Assembly: GCF_002838835.1 (NCBI RefSeq) | Contig: NZ_NHPP01000014.1 | Span: forward strand, 1-64,000 | Direction: 5' to 3' | From: Siphonobacter sp. SORGH_AS_0500 | GTDB lineage: Bacteria > Bacteroidota > Bacteroidia > Cytophagales > Spirosomataceae | Length of the DNA: 64,000 nt | In this document: one piece after another, positions 16,986-27,298 of the stretch | Layout of the letters: every line of letters begins with the position of its first letter | Numbering within the stretch: position 1 is the stretch's first letter | The notes under the pieces: generated by a model | Seen by the model: the letters and a program-made list of their open reading frames with translations, nothing else | Database searches by the model: none | Told to the model about the DNA's origin: nothing | Translations under genes and position numbers: made by a program

Positions 16986-19360
16986 TTACTCGGTTTTTAA
17001 ACTCTTCACCGGGTTCATTAATGCTGCCGAAATGGCCTGGTAACTTACTGTGGCTAGGGTAACAATCAGGGCTCCGATACCCGCACTGGCGAAAATCCAC
17101 CAGCTAAGGTCTGAATGGTATTCATAACGAGAGAGCCAGTTATTCATTAAATAATAGGCAATGGGAACGGAAATGCAGAATGAGATAATCACCAGTCCGA
17201 CAAAATCTTTGGAGAGTAGCCCCCAAAGGTTGAAAACCGAGGCTCCCAACACTTTCCGAACACCAATCTCCTTGATGCGTTGCTCGGCCACGAAGGAAGC
17301 CAAGCCAAACAGGCCCAGACAGGAAATAAAGATGGCGAGACAGGCAAAGAACGTAGCGAGTTTACCCACACGAACCTCCGAAGCAAATTTCCGAGCGTAT
17401 TCTTCGCTGGAGAATTTATAGTCGAATGGGGCACCGGGGTCGTGCTTCCGGTAAATTTCTTCAATGCGACTTAACGCCCGGCTCACGCCCGTTTGCGGAG
17501 CAATTTTGATGGTAATGATGCCTGACCAGCCGGGATTATAGGTGAAAATAGTGGACATGGCGGGTCGATAGGGAGAATCCATAATGACATCTTTCACCAC
17601 ACCAATGACGGTATAAGCCTTATCGTTCCACTTGATCGTTTCCCCAACCACATTCTTCATGCCGGTGTACTTGGCCGCCGATTCATTCAGAATCAATGCA
17701 CTGGAATCGGTAGCAAATTTGGTTGAAAAGTCACGTCCACTGACGAATTGTAATCCTACCGTTTTCCAAAATCTTCACTCACGGCAACCGTACCAAACAG
17801 GGCTTGTTTATTGGGATCTTTGCCCTTCCAGTCGAAACCAATCTGATTGGAATAGAGCTGGGTAATCGGGCTTGAAGATTTAGTGACATTCGCTACCACA
17901 CCGCTGGAAAGTAACTCCGTGCGGAAGGCCTGGTAGTTTTTGTAACTTTCTTCCGTGTTCATATTCAGGTAGATAAGTCCTTCGCGGTTAAAACCTACGG
18001 GACGATCTTTGGCAAACTGTACCTGACGGAATACCGCAATAGTGCCGATAATCAGCGTTACGGAAACGGTAAATTGCAGAACAACCAGCACCTTTCGGGG
18101 TAAGGAAGCGTAACGCCCCACGCGGAAGGTGCCTTTTAATACCTTCACGGGTTGAAAAGAAGAGAGGTAAAAAGCGGGGTAACTGCCTGAAATCAAACCC
18201 GTAAACACGGTAAAGCCAACGGCCATTAACCAGAAAACCGGACTTTGCCAGGGTAAGGCTAAATGCTTGCTGGAGAGATCGTTGAAGAAGGGTAAAGACG
18301 CTTCAACCAATAAAATACTCAGGGCCAGAGCCAGAAACGAAACTAGCAACGATTCACTCAAAAATTGACCGACCAACTGGGTCCGAACGGAGCCAATGGC
18401 TTTTCGAATGCCTACTTCTTTGGCTCGTTTTTCGCTGCGGGCCGTGCTGAGATTCATGAAGTTAATACAGGCCAGTAGCAATACAAAAGCTCCAATGCAG
18501 CCAAATAACCAGACAAATTCAATCCGTCCGCCGGCAATGACTCCGTTTTTAAACTCAGAATACAAATGCCACTTCGACATGGGATGAAGGAAGACCTCTG
18601 GTTTGGCTGCATCCTTGGGGTTATGATTAAGAATGGTATTCTTGATTTTGGCGGAAACCTTTTCAAAGTCGGCGGTTGGCTGGAGCTGAACGTAAGTCTG
18701 AAAGGAGTTATTCCCCCAACTCTCGCGGCTTTCCTTCACCCAGGGTTCTGCAATCAGATATAACTCCCAGGGTAAGAGGTAATGCACTTCATTGAGTTCA
18801 GTGTTGTTGGGGAGGTCTTTATAAACGCCTGTTACTTTTACTTCCGATTTGTTATCGATCTTAACGATCTTATTGATGGGGTCTTCATCCAGAAAAAGAG
18901 CCTTGGCTAGTGACTCATCAATAATTATGGAATGCGGATCTTTCAGGCCCATTCTGGTGCCTTTCAGCATTTCAAGCGAGAGCATATGGGGGCCGTCTGC
19001 ACCCATGTAGTTGCCGGTTTTATTAAGCTTCGTGCCTTTATAAGCCAGAATATGCCCGAACGTCCAGGAGCTGGGAACGACGTATTTAAAATCTGAATAT
19101 TTTTCTTTTAACTCATGATGTAACGGAACGGGCACTGCGGTCTGCGTGCCTTTACGACCGTCCCAGCTTTGGTGCATCATGACCTGAGCAATGCGATCAT
19201 GGTTTTGATGATAGCGGTCGTAGGTCAACTCATCCCAGATCCAGAGACCAATCAGCATGGTTACAGCCATCCCTAAAGCCAGCCCAACGATATTAATGAG
19301 GGAATAAACCTTGTTTTTCAGTAAGGCCCGAATGGCTACTTTAAAGTAATTACGTATCAT
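16986..19360 (-). pseudogene. MacB/FtsX-like permease, paralogue 4, single frame break
   Basis: Two frames join into a permease of about 791 residues. The upstream part ends ...VSEDFGKR-stop near 17756. One extra base in the four-base homopolymer at 17762-17765 (AAAA to AAAAA on the coding strand) restores EDFGKTVGLQFVSGRDFS and joins it to the downstream part, which begins at LILNESAAKYTGMKN. I chose the ATG at 19360 (MIRNYFKVAIRALLKNK). A longer frame to 19441 adds a 27-residue tail that does not look like the family. The coupling helices are EKRAKEVGIRKAIGSVRTQL and RIKEIGVRKVLGASVFNL. It resembles the paralogue at 33540-35933 in its NGV-GGRIE-V and VGR-AS-PRKVLV segments. It is last in the unit led by 26863. 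Confidence 0.88.
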
Positions 19361-19447
19361 GAGGTAAAGGTTTAACAGCGTATAATTCAAAGATGAAAAA
19401 GCCGAAATTTTCGTTGCATCGTTTTTGAAAATGTTTGTCAAAACTAA

Positions 19448-19478
19448 ACTTCCAGAAAGTTCTAAACTTTCTGGAAGT
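19448..19478 (-). terminator. Perfect hairpin between permease genes
   Basis: ACTTCCAGAAAGTT and AACTTTCTGGAAGT form a 14-bp stem with a 3-base loop. It lies 34 bp after the stop at 19512 and 88 bp before the start at 19360. It may partly end transcription, so the last permease could be expressed less or from its own promoter. Confidence 0.6.
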
Positions 19479-19511
19479 CAGCTAAGAGAAGTACCGCATT
19501 AGTGATATCAT

Positions 19512-21905
19512 TTACTCCGACTTCAAACTCTTCACCGGGTTGGCCAGAGCTGCCCGGATGGCCTGGGTACTGATGGTAATCAAAGCAATCAGTAAGGCCA
19601 CGCCAGCCGCCGCCAGGAATACCCATCCCTGCAACTCAATGCGATAGGCAAAGTCTTCGAGCCAGCGATGCATGGTGTACCAGGCCATGGGAAAGGCAAT
19701 CAGTGAGGCAATGCCGATCAGGATCATGAAATCCTTTGAGATCATTCCGACGATACTGGTAACGCTGGCTCCCAATACTTTGCGGATGCCAATTTCTTTG
19801 GTGCGTTGTTCGGCTGTGAAAGTTACCAGTCCAAACAGACCGAGGCAGGCAATGAAGATCGTCAGTAGGGTAAACGTTACCAGCAAACGGCCCTGTTTGA
19901 TTTCTGCTTCGTACTGGTGAGCGAAATTCTGATCCAAAAAGCTGTATTCAAACGCATGGTCGGGGTCGAATTTTTGATAAACCTTTTCAATATACGCCAG
20001 CGTCGCCTGGGTGTTTTCGGGTCGAATTCGTACGTAAAGATTATCCTGTTGAAAATCGAGCGGCATTTGCATGACCAGCGGTTCAATTGTATGCTGGAGT
20101 GAATAGACATGGAAATCTTTCACCACACCAACGACCTGCGAATGACCACGAATTTCATTATTCTGCCCCGCGTTGAATTCTACCCGTTTTCCGATGGGGT
20201 TTTTCCAGCCAAGTTTTTTTACCAGTGTTTCATTCACCAGAACAGATTCATAAAGGTCTGTTTTGCGACTTTTGTCAAAATTTCGTCCGGCTACGAGTTT
20301 CATTTCCAGTGTGTTGAGGAAATCTTCATCCACATCAATTCGCTTGGTAATCACGCTGGATTCGGAAATTTCTCCATTATTCTCGAAGTAGAATCCTTTA
20401 CCCCCCAGGTCATTATTCCCAATCGGGTTACCCGCCGCCGAAACCCCTTCGATCAATGGATTTTTTAGTAACTCATCTTTAAGCTGTGGAATCTGTTTGC
20501 GAACCTCCGTTTTATGGACATGAAAAGTTAATACCTGATTGCGGTTGAAACCCAGGTCTTTTGAGGAGGTATAATGCATTTGCTGGTAAATAACCGCCGA
20601 GCCAATCAGCATACTGATGGTAACCATAAACTGGAAAACCACCAGCGATTGACGAAAACGTTTGTTGGTAGCGGTATTACCTAATTGTCCTTTTAAAGCC
20701 GGAATAGTACGGAAACCGGAGAGAAAAAAGGCGGGATAACTGCCACTTAACCCCCCCATAATCAGACAGAAAACGAGTAATAAAGCCAGCGTGGGAAGAA
20801 CGCCTAGCTGCCAGAGTGATAGCTCTTTTCCTGAAAAATCATTAAAGAAAGGAAGACCCAGTTCAACTATTAAAATGCCTAACAAAGAAGCAGCCAGGGT
20901 TAAAATGATTGACTCGGCCAGAAACAGACTAACCAGTTGATTGCGGTCTGATCCAATGGCTTTTCGGACGCCCACTTCCCGCACTCGCAAAGCGGAATGG
21001 GCCGTGGAAAGATTCATGTAGTTGATCGCCGCAATGAGTAGAATCAATACCGCTATAATGCTGAAGACTATGATGTATTTCACATCGCCATTCGCACTAA
21101 TCTCATAATCCAGATGGGAGTAAAGGTGAATGTCTGTGAGTGGCTGAAGATGAAGTTTGTAATCGACATTCCCCATTTCCTTCTGTAAATGATCGGGGAA
21201 AAAGCGGGTTAACTTCTTTTCCAGCGAAGCTACATGCGTATGAGGCTTGAGTAATATATAGGTGTAAATCGAGAAATTCTGCCAACCGTCCGTATAATCT
21301 GCTGGTAACGAACGCAGAGCTTTAAAGTGAAGGTGAGAGTGGGTAGGAGCGTCTTTGATAACTCCGGTAACCAGATTCTCATAATTATTTTCCAGATAAA
21401 CTGTTTGATTCAGGGCACGTTTCGCATCACCAAAGAGCTTCTTAGCCATACCTTCGGTCAGTACGATGGACTTGGGTTTGGATAGGGCAGTTTTAGGATT
21501 GCCGTACAAGAAAGGGAAATCGAAAACCTCAAAAACGTTAGCATCGGTAAAACAGATTGCTTTTTCTGTATACTGCTTGTCACCGACCCGAATTGGGCCG
21601 CCGCCTTCCGGAGAAAACCGAACGGTTTCCTGAATTTCGGGGTAATCTTTTTTTAAGGTGGGAGCAAAAGGTGCGGAAGTGATGGCCAGATCAAAATGCC
21701 CATTATCCCAATTAGCCGAATGTACGACCCGATAAATGCGATCCGATTTTTCGTGGAAGCGGTCGTAGGTGAGTTCATCAAGAATAAATAGTCCAATCAT
21801 CCAGAACGCTGCCAAACCTACCGCCAGGCCGAGCAGATTAATCACTGAAAACATCCGGTTTTTCAGTAGATTACGTAAAGCAACTTTCAAATGATTTTTC
21901 AGCAT
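19512..21905 (-). CDS. MacB/FtsX-like ABC transporter permease, paralogue 5
   Basis: A 797-residue permease, third gene of the unit led by 26863. TM1 is LLGLAVGLAAFWMIGLFI. The first coupling helix is divergent (SALRVREVGVRKAIGSDRNQ) and the second is canonical (RTKEIGIRKVLGASVTSI). The C-terminus is ALANPVKSLKSE. The second periplasmic domain holds a GNPIGNNDLGGKGFYFENNG stretch that I do not see in the others, in line with divergence of the periplasmic parts while the cytosolic parts stay constant. It is separated from the previous gene by 73 bp containing an inverted GTTGTTAGTT/AACTAACAAC pair, and from the next by 151 bp with a terminator-like hairpin. Confidence 0.93.
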   Translation of the reverse strand: MLKNHLKVALRNLLKNRMFSVINLLGLAVGLAAFWMIGLFILDELTYDRFHEKSDRIYRVVHSANWDNGHFDLAITSAPFAPTLKKDYPEIQETVRFSPEGGGPIRVGDKQYTEKAICFTDANVFEVFDFPFLYGNPKTALSKPKSIVLTEGMAKKLFGDAKRALNQTVYLENNYENLVTGVIKDAPTHSHLHFKALRSLPADYTDGWQNFSIYTYILLKPHTHVASLEKKLTRFFPDHLQKEMGNVDYKLHLQPLTDIHLYSHLDYEISANGDVKYIIVFSIIAVLILLIAAINYMNLSTAHSALRVREVGVRKAIGSDRNQLVSLFLAESIILTLAASLLGILIVELGLPFFNDFSGKELSLWQLGVLPTLALLLVFCLIMGGLSGSYPAFFLSGFRTIPALKGQLGNTATNKRFRQSLVVFQFMVTISMLIGSAVIYQQMHYTSSKDLGFNRNQVLTFHVHKTEVRKQIPQLKDELLKNPLIEGVSAAGNPIGNNDLGGKGFYFENNGEISESSVITKRIDVDEDFLNTLEMKLVAGRNFDKSRKTDLYESVLVNETLVKKLGWKNPIGKRVEFNAGQNNEIRGHSQVVGVVKDFHVYSLQHTIEPLVMQMPLDFQQDNLYVRIRPENTQATLAYIEKVYQKFDPDHAFEYSFLDQNFAHQYEAEIKQGRLLVTFTLLTIFIACLGLFGLVTFTAEQRTKEIGIRKVLGASVTSIVGMISKDFMILIGIASLIAFPMAWYTMHRWLEDFAYRIELQGWVFLAAAGVALLIALITISTQAIRAALANPVKSLKSE

Positions 21906-21922
21906 AGCTTTTTAGGTTGCTG

Positions 21923-21970
21923 GTTGTTAGTTACGGGTTGTTAGTTTTTGTAACGACTTCAACTAACAAC
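21923..21970. repeat. Low-complexity inverted repeat between permease genes
   Basis: GTTGTTAGTT occurs twice (21923-21932 and 21937-21946), with the inverse AACTAACAAC at 21961-21970, so two alternative stems share one right arm. It belongs to a set of hairpins with GTTG/CAAC-rich arms seen in several intergenic gaps here (24411, 42061). Confidence 0.5.
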
Positions 21971-21978
21971 TCATCTTC

Positions 21979-24369
21979 CTACTCTGATTTCAAACTTCTG
22001 ATCGGATTCATTAAGGCCGCTTTTACAGCCTGATAACTAACCGTCAGCAACGTTACCACTAACGTAGACAGACCTGCCAGAGCAAAAACCCACCAGGATA
22101 ATGAAACGCGGTAGGCGTATTCTTCCAGCCACTTACTCATGGCAAACCAGGCCAGTGGGAAGGCAATCAGGGCCGCAACCAGCACCAGTTGAACGAACCC
22201 TTTGGAGAGCAAAAGAAAAATGTTACCAACGGAAGCCCCCAGCACTTTTCGAATACCAATTTCTTTAATTCGCTGTTGTACTACGTAGGAAGTCAGTCCG
22301 AATAAACCCAGACAGGCCAGAATGATGGATAGTGTAGTGAAAATATTCATGAGTCTACCCAGTCTAATTTCAGAGTCGTAGAGGAGCTTGTAGGTATCAT
22401 CCAGAAACGTATATTCAAAGGGCTGGGAAGGAACCAGTTTTTTCCAAGTAGCTTCCAGAAAAGCCAGCGTTTGAGGCACGTTGTGACCACTAAGTTTAAT
22501 GAACAAACGATGCCCCTGTTTTTCCGGGAAAAGAACCAGGGGTTTAATTTTTTCGTGTAAACTGGCAAAGTGAAAGTCTTTGATGACGGCTTTGACATAA
22601 CCTGGGCGGGAAGCGTCCAGAAACATGCGTTTGCCAATCGCTTCCTTAGGTGTCCATCCGAGCTGGCGGGCGGCACTTTCATTCAGAATAAACTGATAAA
22701 CAGACTGATTGGCATCGGGAAGGTCGGTATTCGTAATATCCTGTTGAGTTAAATCCTGACCCGCAATCAACTGAACGCCAATGGTTTTTAAATAATCTTC
22801 ATCAATAGGGTTGGCATTGACTGAAATCTGATTGGATTCAGGCATATCTGCCGACCGCATACTATACCCACTGACAATATTAGCCGGGTTGTTTGCACTG
22901 CGGGACGCATATAAAATATCAGGATTCTTTTTTAATTCATCCTTGATCGTAAGGATCTTATGCTGAGCTTCTCTATTAAGAAAGAGTTGCACCAACTGGT
23001 GACGATCAAAGCCCAGATTCTTATTCTGAATGTAATGAAGCTGGTTTTGAATAATTAACGTTGCCGCAATCAGAAAAATAGAAATGGTAAACTGGAAAAC
23101 GATGAGTGACTGCTGTACCCGCTTCCCGGAACTGGTATGTTTGAATGCTCCTTTGAGTACTTTAATGGGCTGAAAACCGGAAATAATCAGGGCTGGATAA
23201 GTTCCCGCCAACAAACTAATGGCAATGGTAATGCCTAACGTAAAGGCTATAAAGGGAGCGGTGAAAAGGGCACTGTAGTGCAGGGAAGTGGCCGCTACTT
23301 CATTGAAATAGGGAAGCAAAAGCACCACTACGTCAAGGCTAAGTAATACAGCAACCACGCAAACAATAAAAGATTCCCCGATAAACTGCCAGAAGAGTTG
23401 TGAATTATCCGCTCCAATTACTTTTCGAATGCCTACTTCTTTAGCCCTTTCGACGGAGCGTGCGGTACTTAGATTAATATACGTAAAGCAAACAATCATC
23501 AGAATCAATCCTGCGATAGCAGCCAGAATATACAGATAGGTTACTGGGGTATTCGCCACCAGGCCACCATAGGGAGAATGCAAATGGATCTCTGAAAACC
23601 GTTCCAGGTAATAATCAATGGTCGCTCCAGAGCCTGCCATTTCTTTTTTCATGAAAGGCGAAATCTTGGCCTGAAGGGAAGCCAGGTCTTCTGGCTTTCT
23701 CAGTAACAGGTAGGTGGTGTAGTTAGCGTTGAAATACGAAGTTTCCTGATTGGCTCCCAATGAAGAGAATGAGGCCAGAAAATCGAACTTCATCTGGGAG
23801 TTGGCAGGGTAATCTTTAATAACCCCGGTTACCTGATAGGATATGGTATCAGCGGCGGTTAACAGCAATTTCCCAACCGGATTGGCCGAGCCAAAGTATT
23901 TTTTGGACGCAGATTCCGTAAGTACCACCTTGAAGGGGCCATCCAGGGCATGGGCTGAACTTCCGTGAATAAAGTCCGCCTGAAACACTTTGAAAAAGCT
24001 GGAGTCGGAGTAGACAAATTTCTGTTCTGAAACCAAGGTATTGTTTAACCTTAGAGTGGCCGTAGAACCCGAGAGCCGAACCGCAGACTCTACTTCTGGA
24101 AAGGTTCGCTGAAAAACAGGAGCGACTTTTGTACTGGTAAAATTACCCTTCTGAGCCTTGTCGTTGCTGCCAAAGCTATACTCCATAATAACCCGTGCAA
24201 TCCGATCGCCCTTGGGCTGAAAACGGTCAAAGCTCACTTCGTTCTGAATGTAAAGACCAATCAGAAGACAGCCGCTTAAACCAATCATGAGTCCGAAGAT
24301 GTCGATGAAAGAGGAGGTCCGGTTTTTCCAGAGATTTCGAAAAGCAATGGTGAAATAACTTTTAAGCAT
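21979..24369 (-). CDS. MacB/FtsX-like ABC transporter permease, paralogue 6
   Basis: A 796-residue permease, second gene of the unit led by 26863. The start is MLKSYFTIAFRNLWKNR, and TM1 contains a cysteine-bearing core (MIGLSGCLLIGLYIQ). The coupling helices are ERAKEVGIRKVIGADNSQL and RIKEIGIRKVLGASVGNI. The C-terminus is ALMNPIRSLKSE, with Ile-Arg in place of Val-Lys. The first periplasmic domain is the most lysine-poor of the set around residues 120-200. That is a remark only and not a functional call. It lies 82 bp after the leading gene, with a perfect 15-bp hairpin in the gap. Confidence 0.93.
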   Translation of the reverse strand: MLKSYFTIAFRNLWKNRTSSFIDIFGLMIGLSGCLLIGLYIQNEVSFDRFQPKGDRIARVIMEYSFGSNDKAQKGNFTSTKVAPVFQRTFPEVESAVRLSGSTATLRLNNTLVSEQKFVYSDSSFFKVFQADFIHGSSAHALDGPFKVVLTESASKKYFGSANPVGKLLLTAADTISYQVTGVIKDYPANSQMKFDFLASFSSLGANQETSYFNANYTTYLLLRKPEDLASLQAKISPFMKKEMAGSGATIDYYLERFSEIHLHSPYGGLVANTPVTYLYILAAIAGLILMIVCFTYINLSTARSVERAKEVGIRKVIGADNSQLFWQFIGESFIVCVVAVLLSLDVVVLLLPYFNEVAATSLHYSALFTAPFIAFTLGITIAISLLAGTYPALIISGFQPIKVLKGAFKHTSSGKRVQQSLIVFQFTISIFLIAATLIIQNQLHYIQNKNLGFDRHQLVQLFLNREAQHKILTIKDELKKNPDILYASRSANNPANIVSGYSMRSADMPESNQISVNANPIDEDYLKTIGVQLIAGQDLTQQDITNTDLPDANQSVYQFILNESAARQLGWTPKEAIGKRMFLDASRPGYVKAVIKDFHFASLHEKIKPLVLFPEKQGHRLFIKLSGHNVPQTLAFLEATWKKLVPSQPFEYTFLDDTYKLLYDSEIRLGRLMNIFTTLSIILACLGLFGLTSYVVQQRIKEIGIRKVLGASVGNIFLLLSKGFVQLVLVAALIAFPLAWFAMSKWLEEYAYRVSLSWWVFALAGLSTLVVTLLTVSYQAVKAALMNPIRSLKSE

Positions 24370-24410
24370 GGCGTTTGGGGTGCTTAGTGACTACTGCTGC
24401 GGTTAATGGA

Positions 24411-24444
24411 TTGCTGATTGTTAGAAGACTCTAACAATCAGCAA
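24411..24444. repeat. Perfect intergenic hairpin (TTGCTGATTGTTAGA arms)
   Basis: TTGCTGATTGTTAGA (24411-24425) and TCTAACAATCAGCAA (24430-24444) pair perfectly around AGAC. It has no T run after the stem on the minus strand, so it is more likely an RNA-stabilising or processing hairpin between two permease genes than a terminator. Confidence 0.55.
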
Positions 24445-24451
24445 CTAAAAA

Positions 24452-26863
24452 CTACTCACTTTTCAGACTCTTGGCTGGGTTAGCTGTAGCTGCCCGGAAA
24501 GATTGGTAACCAACCGTAAGAATAGCGATGAAGGCTGTAATAACGATAGCAAGTACAAAGACCGTCCAGCCGATGCTGATGCGGTAACTGTAATCTTCCA
24601 GCCATTTGGTCATGACCCACCAGCTTAACGGAGCGGCTACGACGAAGGCAATTAAGACCAGCTTGCCAAACTCCATCCCGAAAAGACCCAAAATCTGACT
24701 CACGCTGGCTCCAAGTACTTTTCGAACCCCAATTTCCTTGGTTTTCTGGGCAGCCATGAAGCTGACGAGTCCGTACAGGCCCAGGCAACCAATAATGATG
24801 GCAATGCAAGAAAAGACACGAACGAATTGCAGAATAAGATTTTCCGTTTGATAAAACTTAGCGATTCGTTCGTCCAGAAAGTATTGAGAATAGAGGAAAT
24901 CCGGGAAGGTTTCGTTCCAGACCTGCTCAATGCCAGCCAGGGTTTGAGGCAAATGGGCCGTGTTAACTTTCAAGCCAGCACTGTAATAGCGTTTGTGATC
25001 AGAGAAAATAGCTATGGGCTGAATCTGACTGTGTAAAGAAAGATTATTCCAGTCTTTAATCACGCCATAAATGGGAGCACTGATATTCCAGAGCTTTAAG
25101 TTTCTGCCAATAACATCGGCAGGCTTGATGTTTTTACCCAATCGTTTGACATAGGTTTCATTGACCAGGTAACCGCGAGTACTGTCGCTTTCGGGCAGAT
25201 TTTTACCGGCTACCAGCTTCAGGCCGTACGTTTCAAGGTAATGGGGATCGGCGAGTTTGGTATTAACGGACCATTTTTCATTTTCCTGACGGGTATCGAA
25301 ACGGTGGCTGGTTTCATTATTCGACTGACTACTGGGGGCATGCGACTGAAAGGTAACCTGGCTGACTCCGGGAACCCGCTGTAATTGGGTCCGAAATGCT
25401 TCGGTTGCTTTTTCTGGTAAAGGAATATCAATCAGAACGATAGCTGAGGGGTTATAACCAATGTCTTTTCCCCGGAAAAAATCCATTTGCTGGGTAACCA
25501 CGATAGCTCCAATGATGAGTAGCTGCGTGAGTACGAACTGTACAATAACCAGACTACGCCGAACGGATAATCCACCCACTTGCTGGGTGTTTATTTTCCC
25601 TTTCAGGGCTGCTACGGGCTGAAAACCAGCCAGCACGATTCCCGGGTAAGAGCCCGACAACAGAGTAACCGTTACCAGAAGAAAAGCCAGAAACAGCAGC
25701 ATGGGGGCATCGGTAAAGAGACTCAGACTACCAAACAGGTTGAGCCCCGTTGACTCATGAACCCAGTGGTTGACTGTGGGCATAATCAGCTCGACCAGCA
25801 GGACGGCCAGGAGAATGGAAATGAGCGTAATCAGGCCTGTTTCAGAGATAAACTGCCAGAAAAGCTGTGGTTTCGTTCCACCAATGACCTTTCTTACGCC
25901 TACTTCTTTGGACCGTTTCAGGGCCTGTGCCGTGGCCAGGTTGATGAAATTAATACAGGCTGTGACCACGAGGAATAAGCCAATCACTCCCAGAGCATAG
26001 AGTTGAGAATAACCAATTTCAGCATCATAATCGGTATTAAAGCTAACCTCACGCAGAGAAAGAATAGGGTGAGCCATCTCTTTATAATCATCAGGCTTAT
26101 ATTTCTTCAGAAATCCCTTCAGGGCCTGCTCAACGGTTGATTGCTTCGTTCCTTCTCTCAGCAGAATGAAACAATGGGTGCTGGAATTGATGCTGCCCCA
26201 ATCCTCAAGGTTTTTCCCCGGACCGTTTTGGTAATTTTTAAGCGTAGACCATGAAATAAGGATTTCCTGCCGAACCCTCGTGTTTTCGGGTAAGTCGGCC
26301 AGTATTCCTGTGACTTTTACATCCAGCTCATTATTAATGCGGAGTCGTTTGCCGATAGGATCTTCAGAACCAAAGAATTTCTCCGCCATTTTGCGGGTTA
26401 ATACCACATTATTGGGTTGGGTAAGCGATAGTTTCGGATTGCCCGTTACCCATTGATAATCAAGAATGTCAAAAAGGTCGGGTTCAGCGTAAGCAACGGT
26501 GCTTTCTTCACTGAACTTTTTCTGCGGAAGCCCTTTCGATTGAGGGATGGTTACGAGCTGGCTGTGTTGGTCGTAAATCAGGGCTACCTTTTCCAGGAAA
26601 GAAAAGTCAGCCCGCAGGGCTTTGCTCATAGGCATGGGCACGCCGGGTGTATGAAAGACTTGATCACCGTGAAATTCAGTCATTACTCGGTAAATGCGGT
26701 CTTTTTGGGCGTGATATGCATCAAAACTGGTCTGGAATTTAAGGGTCTGAAAGATCAGAATACCGCAGGTAAGTCCCAACGTAAGACCAATGACATTGAG
26801 CAGGGTATATCCTTTATAACGCAATAAGGTGCGGTAAGCAACGAGGAAGTAGTTACGTAGCAT
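24452..26863 (-). CDS. MacB/FtsX-like ABC transporter permease, paralogue 7
   Basis: An 803-residue permease and the first gene of a four-permease unit (26863 to 16986). The N-terminus is more divergent than most (MLRNYFLVAYRTLLRYKG; TM1 VIGLTLGLTCGILIFQTL). The coupling helices are LKRSKEVGVRKVIGGTKPQ and KTKEIGVRKVLGASVSQI, and the C-terminus is ATANPAKSLKSE. The regulatory region at 26891-27000 holds the best-formed IHF-like site of the four copies. Two 117-bp repeat units lie just beyond it. The substrate is unknown; the periplasmic domains share only the general MacB pattern with the neighbours. Confidence 0.93.
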   Translation of the reverse strand: MLRNYFLVAYRTLLRYKGYTLLNVIGLTLGLTCGILIFQTLKFQTSFDAYHAQKDRIYRVMTEFHGDQVFHTPGVPMPMSKALRADFSFLEKVALIYDQHSQLVTIPQSKGLPQKKFSEESTVAYAEPDLFDILDYQWVTGNPKLSLTQPNNVVLTRKMAEKFFGSEDPIGKRLRINNELDVKVTGILADLPENTRVRQEILISWSTLKNYQNGPGKNLEDWGSINSSTHCFILLREGTKQSTVEQALKGFLKKYKPDDYKEMAHPILSLREVSFNTDYDAEIGYSQLYALGVIGLFLVVTACINFINLATAQALKRSKEVGVRKVIGGTKPQLFWQFISETGLITLISILLAVLLVELIMPTVNHWVHESTGLNLFGSLSLFTDAPMLLFLAFLLVTVTLLSGSYPGIVLAGFQPVAALKGKINTQQVGGLSVRRSLVIVQFVLTQLLIIGAIVVTQQMDFFRGKDIGYNPSAIVLIDIPLPEKATEAFRTQLQRVPGVSQVTFQSHAPSSQSNNETSHRFDTRQENEKWSVNTKLADPHYLETYGLKLVAGKNLPESDSTRGYLVNETYVKRLGKNIKPADVIGRNLKLWNISAPIYGVIKDWNNLSLHSQIQPIAIFSDHKRYYSAGLKVNTAHLPQTLAGIEQVWNETFPDFLYSQYFLDERIAKFYQTENLILQFVRVFSCIAIIIGCLGLYGLVSFMAAQKTKEIGVRKVLGASVSQILGLFGMEFGKLVLIAFVVAAPLSWWVMTKWLEDYSYRISIGWTVFVLAIVITAFIAILTVGYQSFRAATANPAKSLKSE

Positions 26864-26890
26864 AAGTGAAGCGATCTGTTACAAAAGCTA

Positions 26891-27000
26891 ATTCCAAAGT
26901 TATGCCGTTGTAAAGGGGTAATGGGTAAGTTGTTGATTATCAGTTAAGGTAAGGAAATAAATTGTCCGAAAACGAACAGTGTTTCGTTCGCTTTCGGACA
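26891..27000 (-). promoter_or_regulatory. Shared permease regulatory region, copy 2
   Basis: There is a dyad with 15-bp arms at 26963-26977 and 26986-27000 (half-site TGTCCGAAAACGAAC, one mismatch, 8-base spacer). A perfect IHF consensus, AATCAACAACTTA, lies at 26926-26938 on the minus strand. The box CGGCATAACTTTGGAAT is at 26891-26907. The dyad centre is 75.5 bp, and the IHF-like centre 26 bp, upstream of the first G of GG. GA stands where a sigma-54 promoter has GC at -12. TAACTTTG inside the box also fits the Bacteroidota -7 pattern TAnnTTTG, so the sigma factor is not settled. Confidence 0.75.
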
Positions 27001-27006
27001 GAGTCC

Positions 27007-27123
27007 GTAGAGACGCGATTGATCTCGTCTGGTAGAGGCGATTTTGTTATCCCTGCCATGGCTGGTGTCTCACCAGCCATTTGTACGCAAACGGTGTTTG
27101 GTGAGACACCAACCACGGCATAG
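27007..27123. repeat. 117-bp dispersed repeat, tandem copy 1
   Basis: It begins GTAGAGACGCGATTGATCTC, runs through GGTAGAGGCGATTTTGTTAT and CCATGGCTGGTGTCTCACC, and ends GAGACACCAACCACGGCAT. It contains two nested inverted pairs: GAGACG with CGTCT, and GGTGTCTCACCA with TGGTGAGACACC. A near-identical copy follows after a 58-bp spacer. Confidence 0.75.
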
Positions 27124-27181
27124 GAGCTTCAAACGAGGGCTAGCCTTTTATACTACTAATCAATGCCTATTCTTTCTTTTG

Positions 27182-27298
27182 GTAGAGACGCGATTGATCG
27201 CGTCTGGGTAGAGGCGATTTTGTTATCCCTGCCATGGCTGGTGTCTCACCAGCCATTTGTATGCAAACGGTGTTTGGTAAGATACCAACCACGGCGTA
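27182..27298. repeat. 117-bp dispersed repeat, tandem copy 2
   Basis: It has the same order of blocks as the copy at 27007, with a handful of substitutions. Here the first hairpin is perfect (TAGAGACGCGATTGATCGCG then TCTGGGTAGAGG), while the last GAGACACC has become AAGATACC. The spacer between the two copies has no homologue in the window. Confidence 0.75.

Noticed and set aside
19361..19441. 27-residue extension of paralogue 4
   Set aside because: All other paralogues begin at the M-(L/I)-x-NY-K helix. The extension is low-complexity read-through of the spacer.
27007..27298. Two direct repeats with a spacer, suggesting a minimal CRISPR
   Set aside because: The repeat is 117 bp and internally palindromic, there are only two copies, and no cas genes are near.
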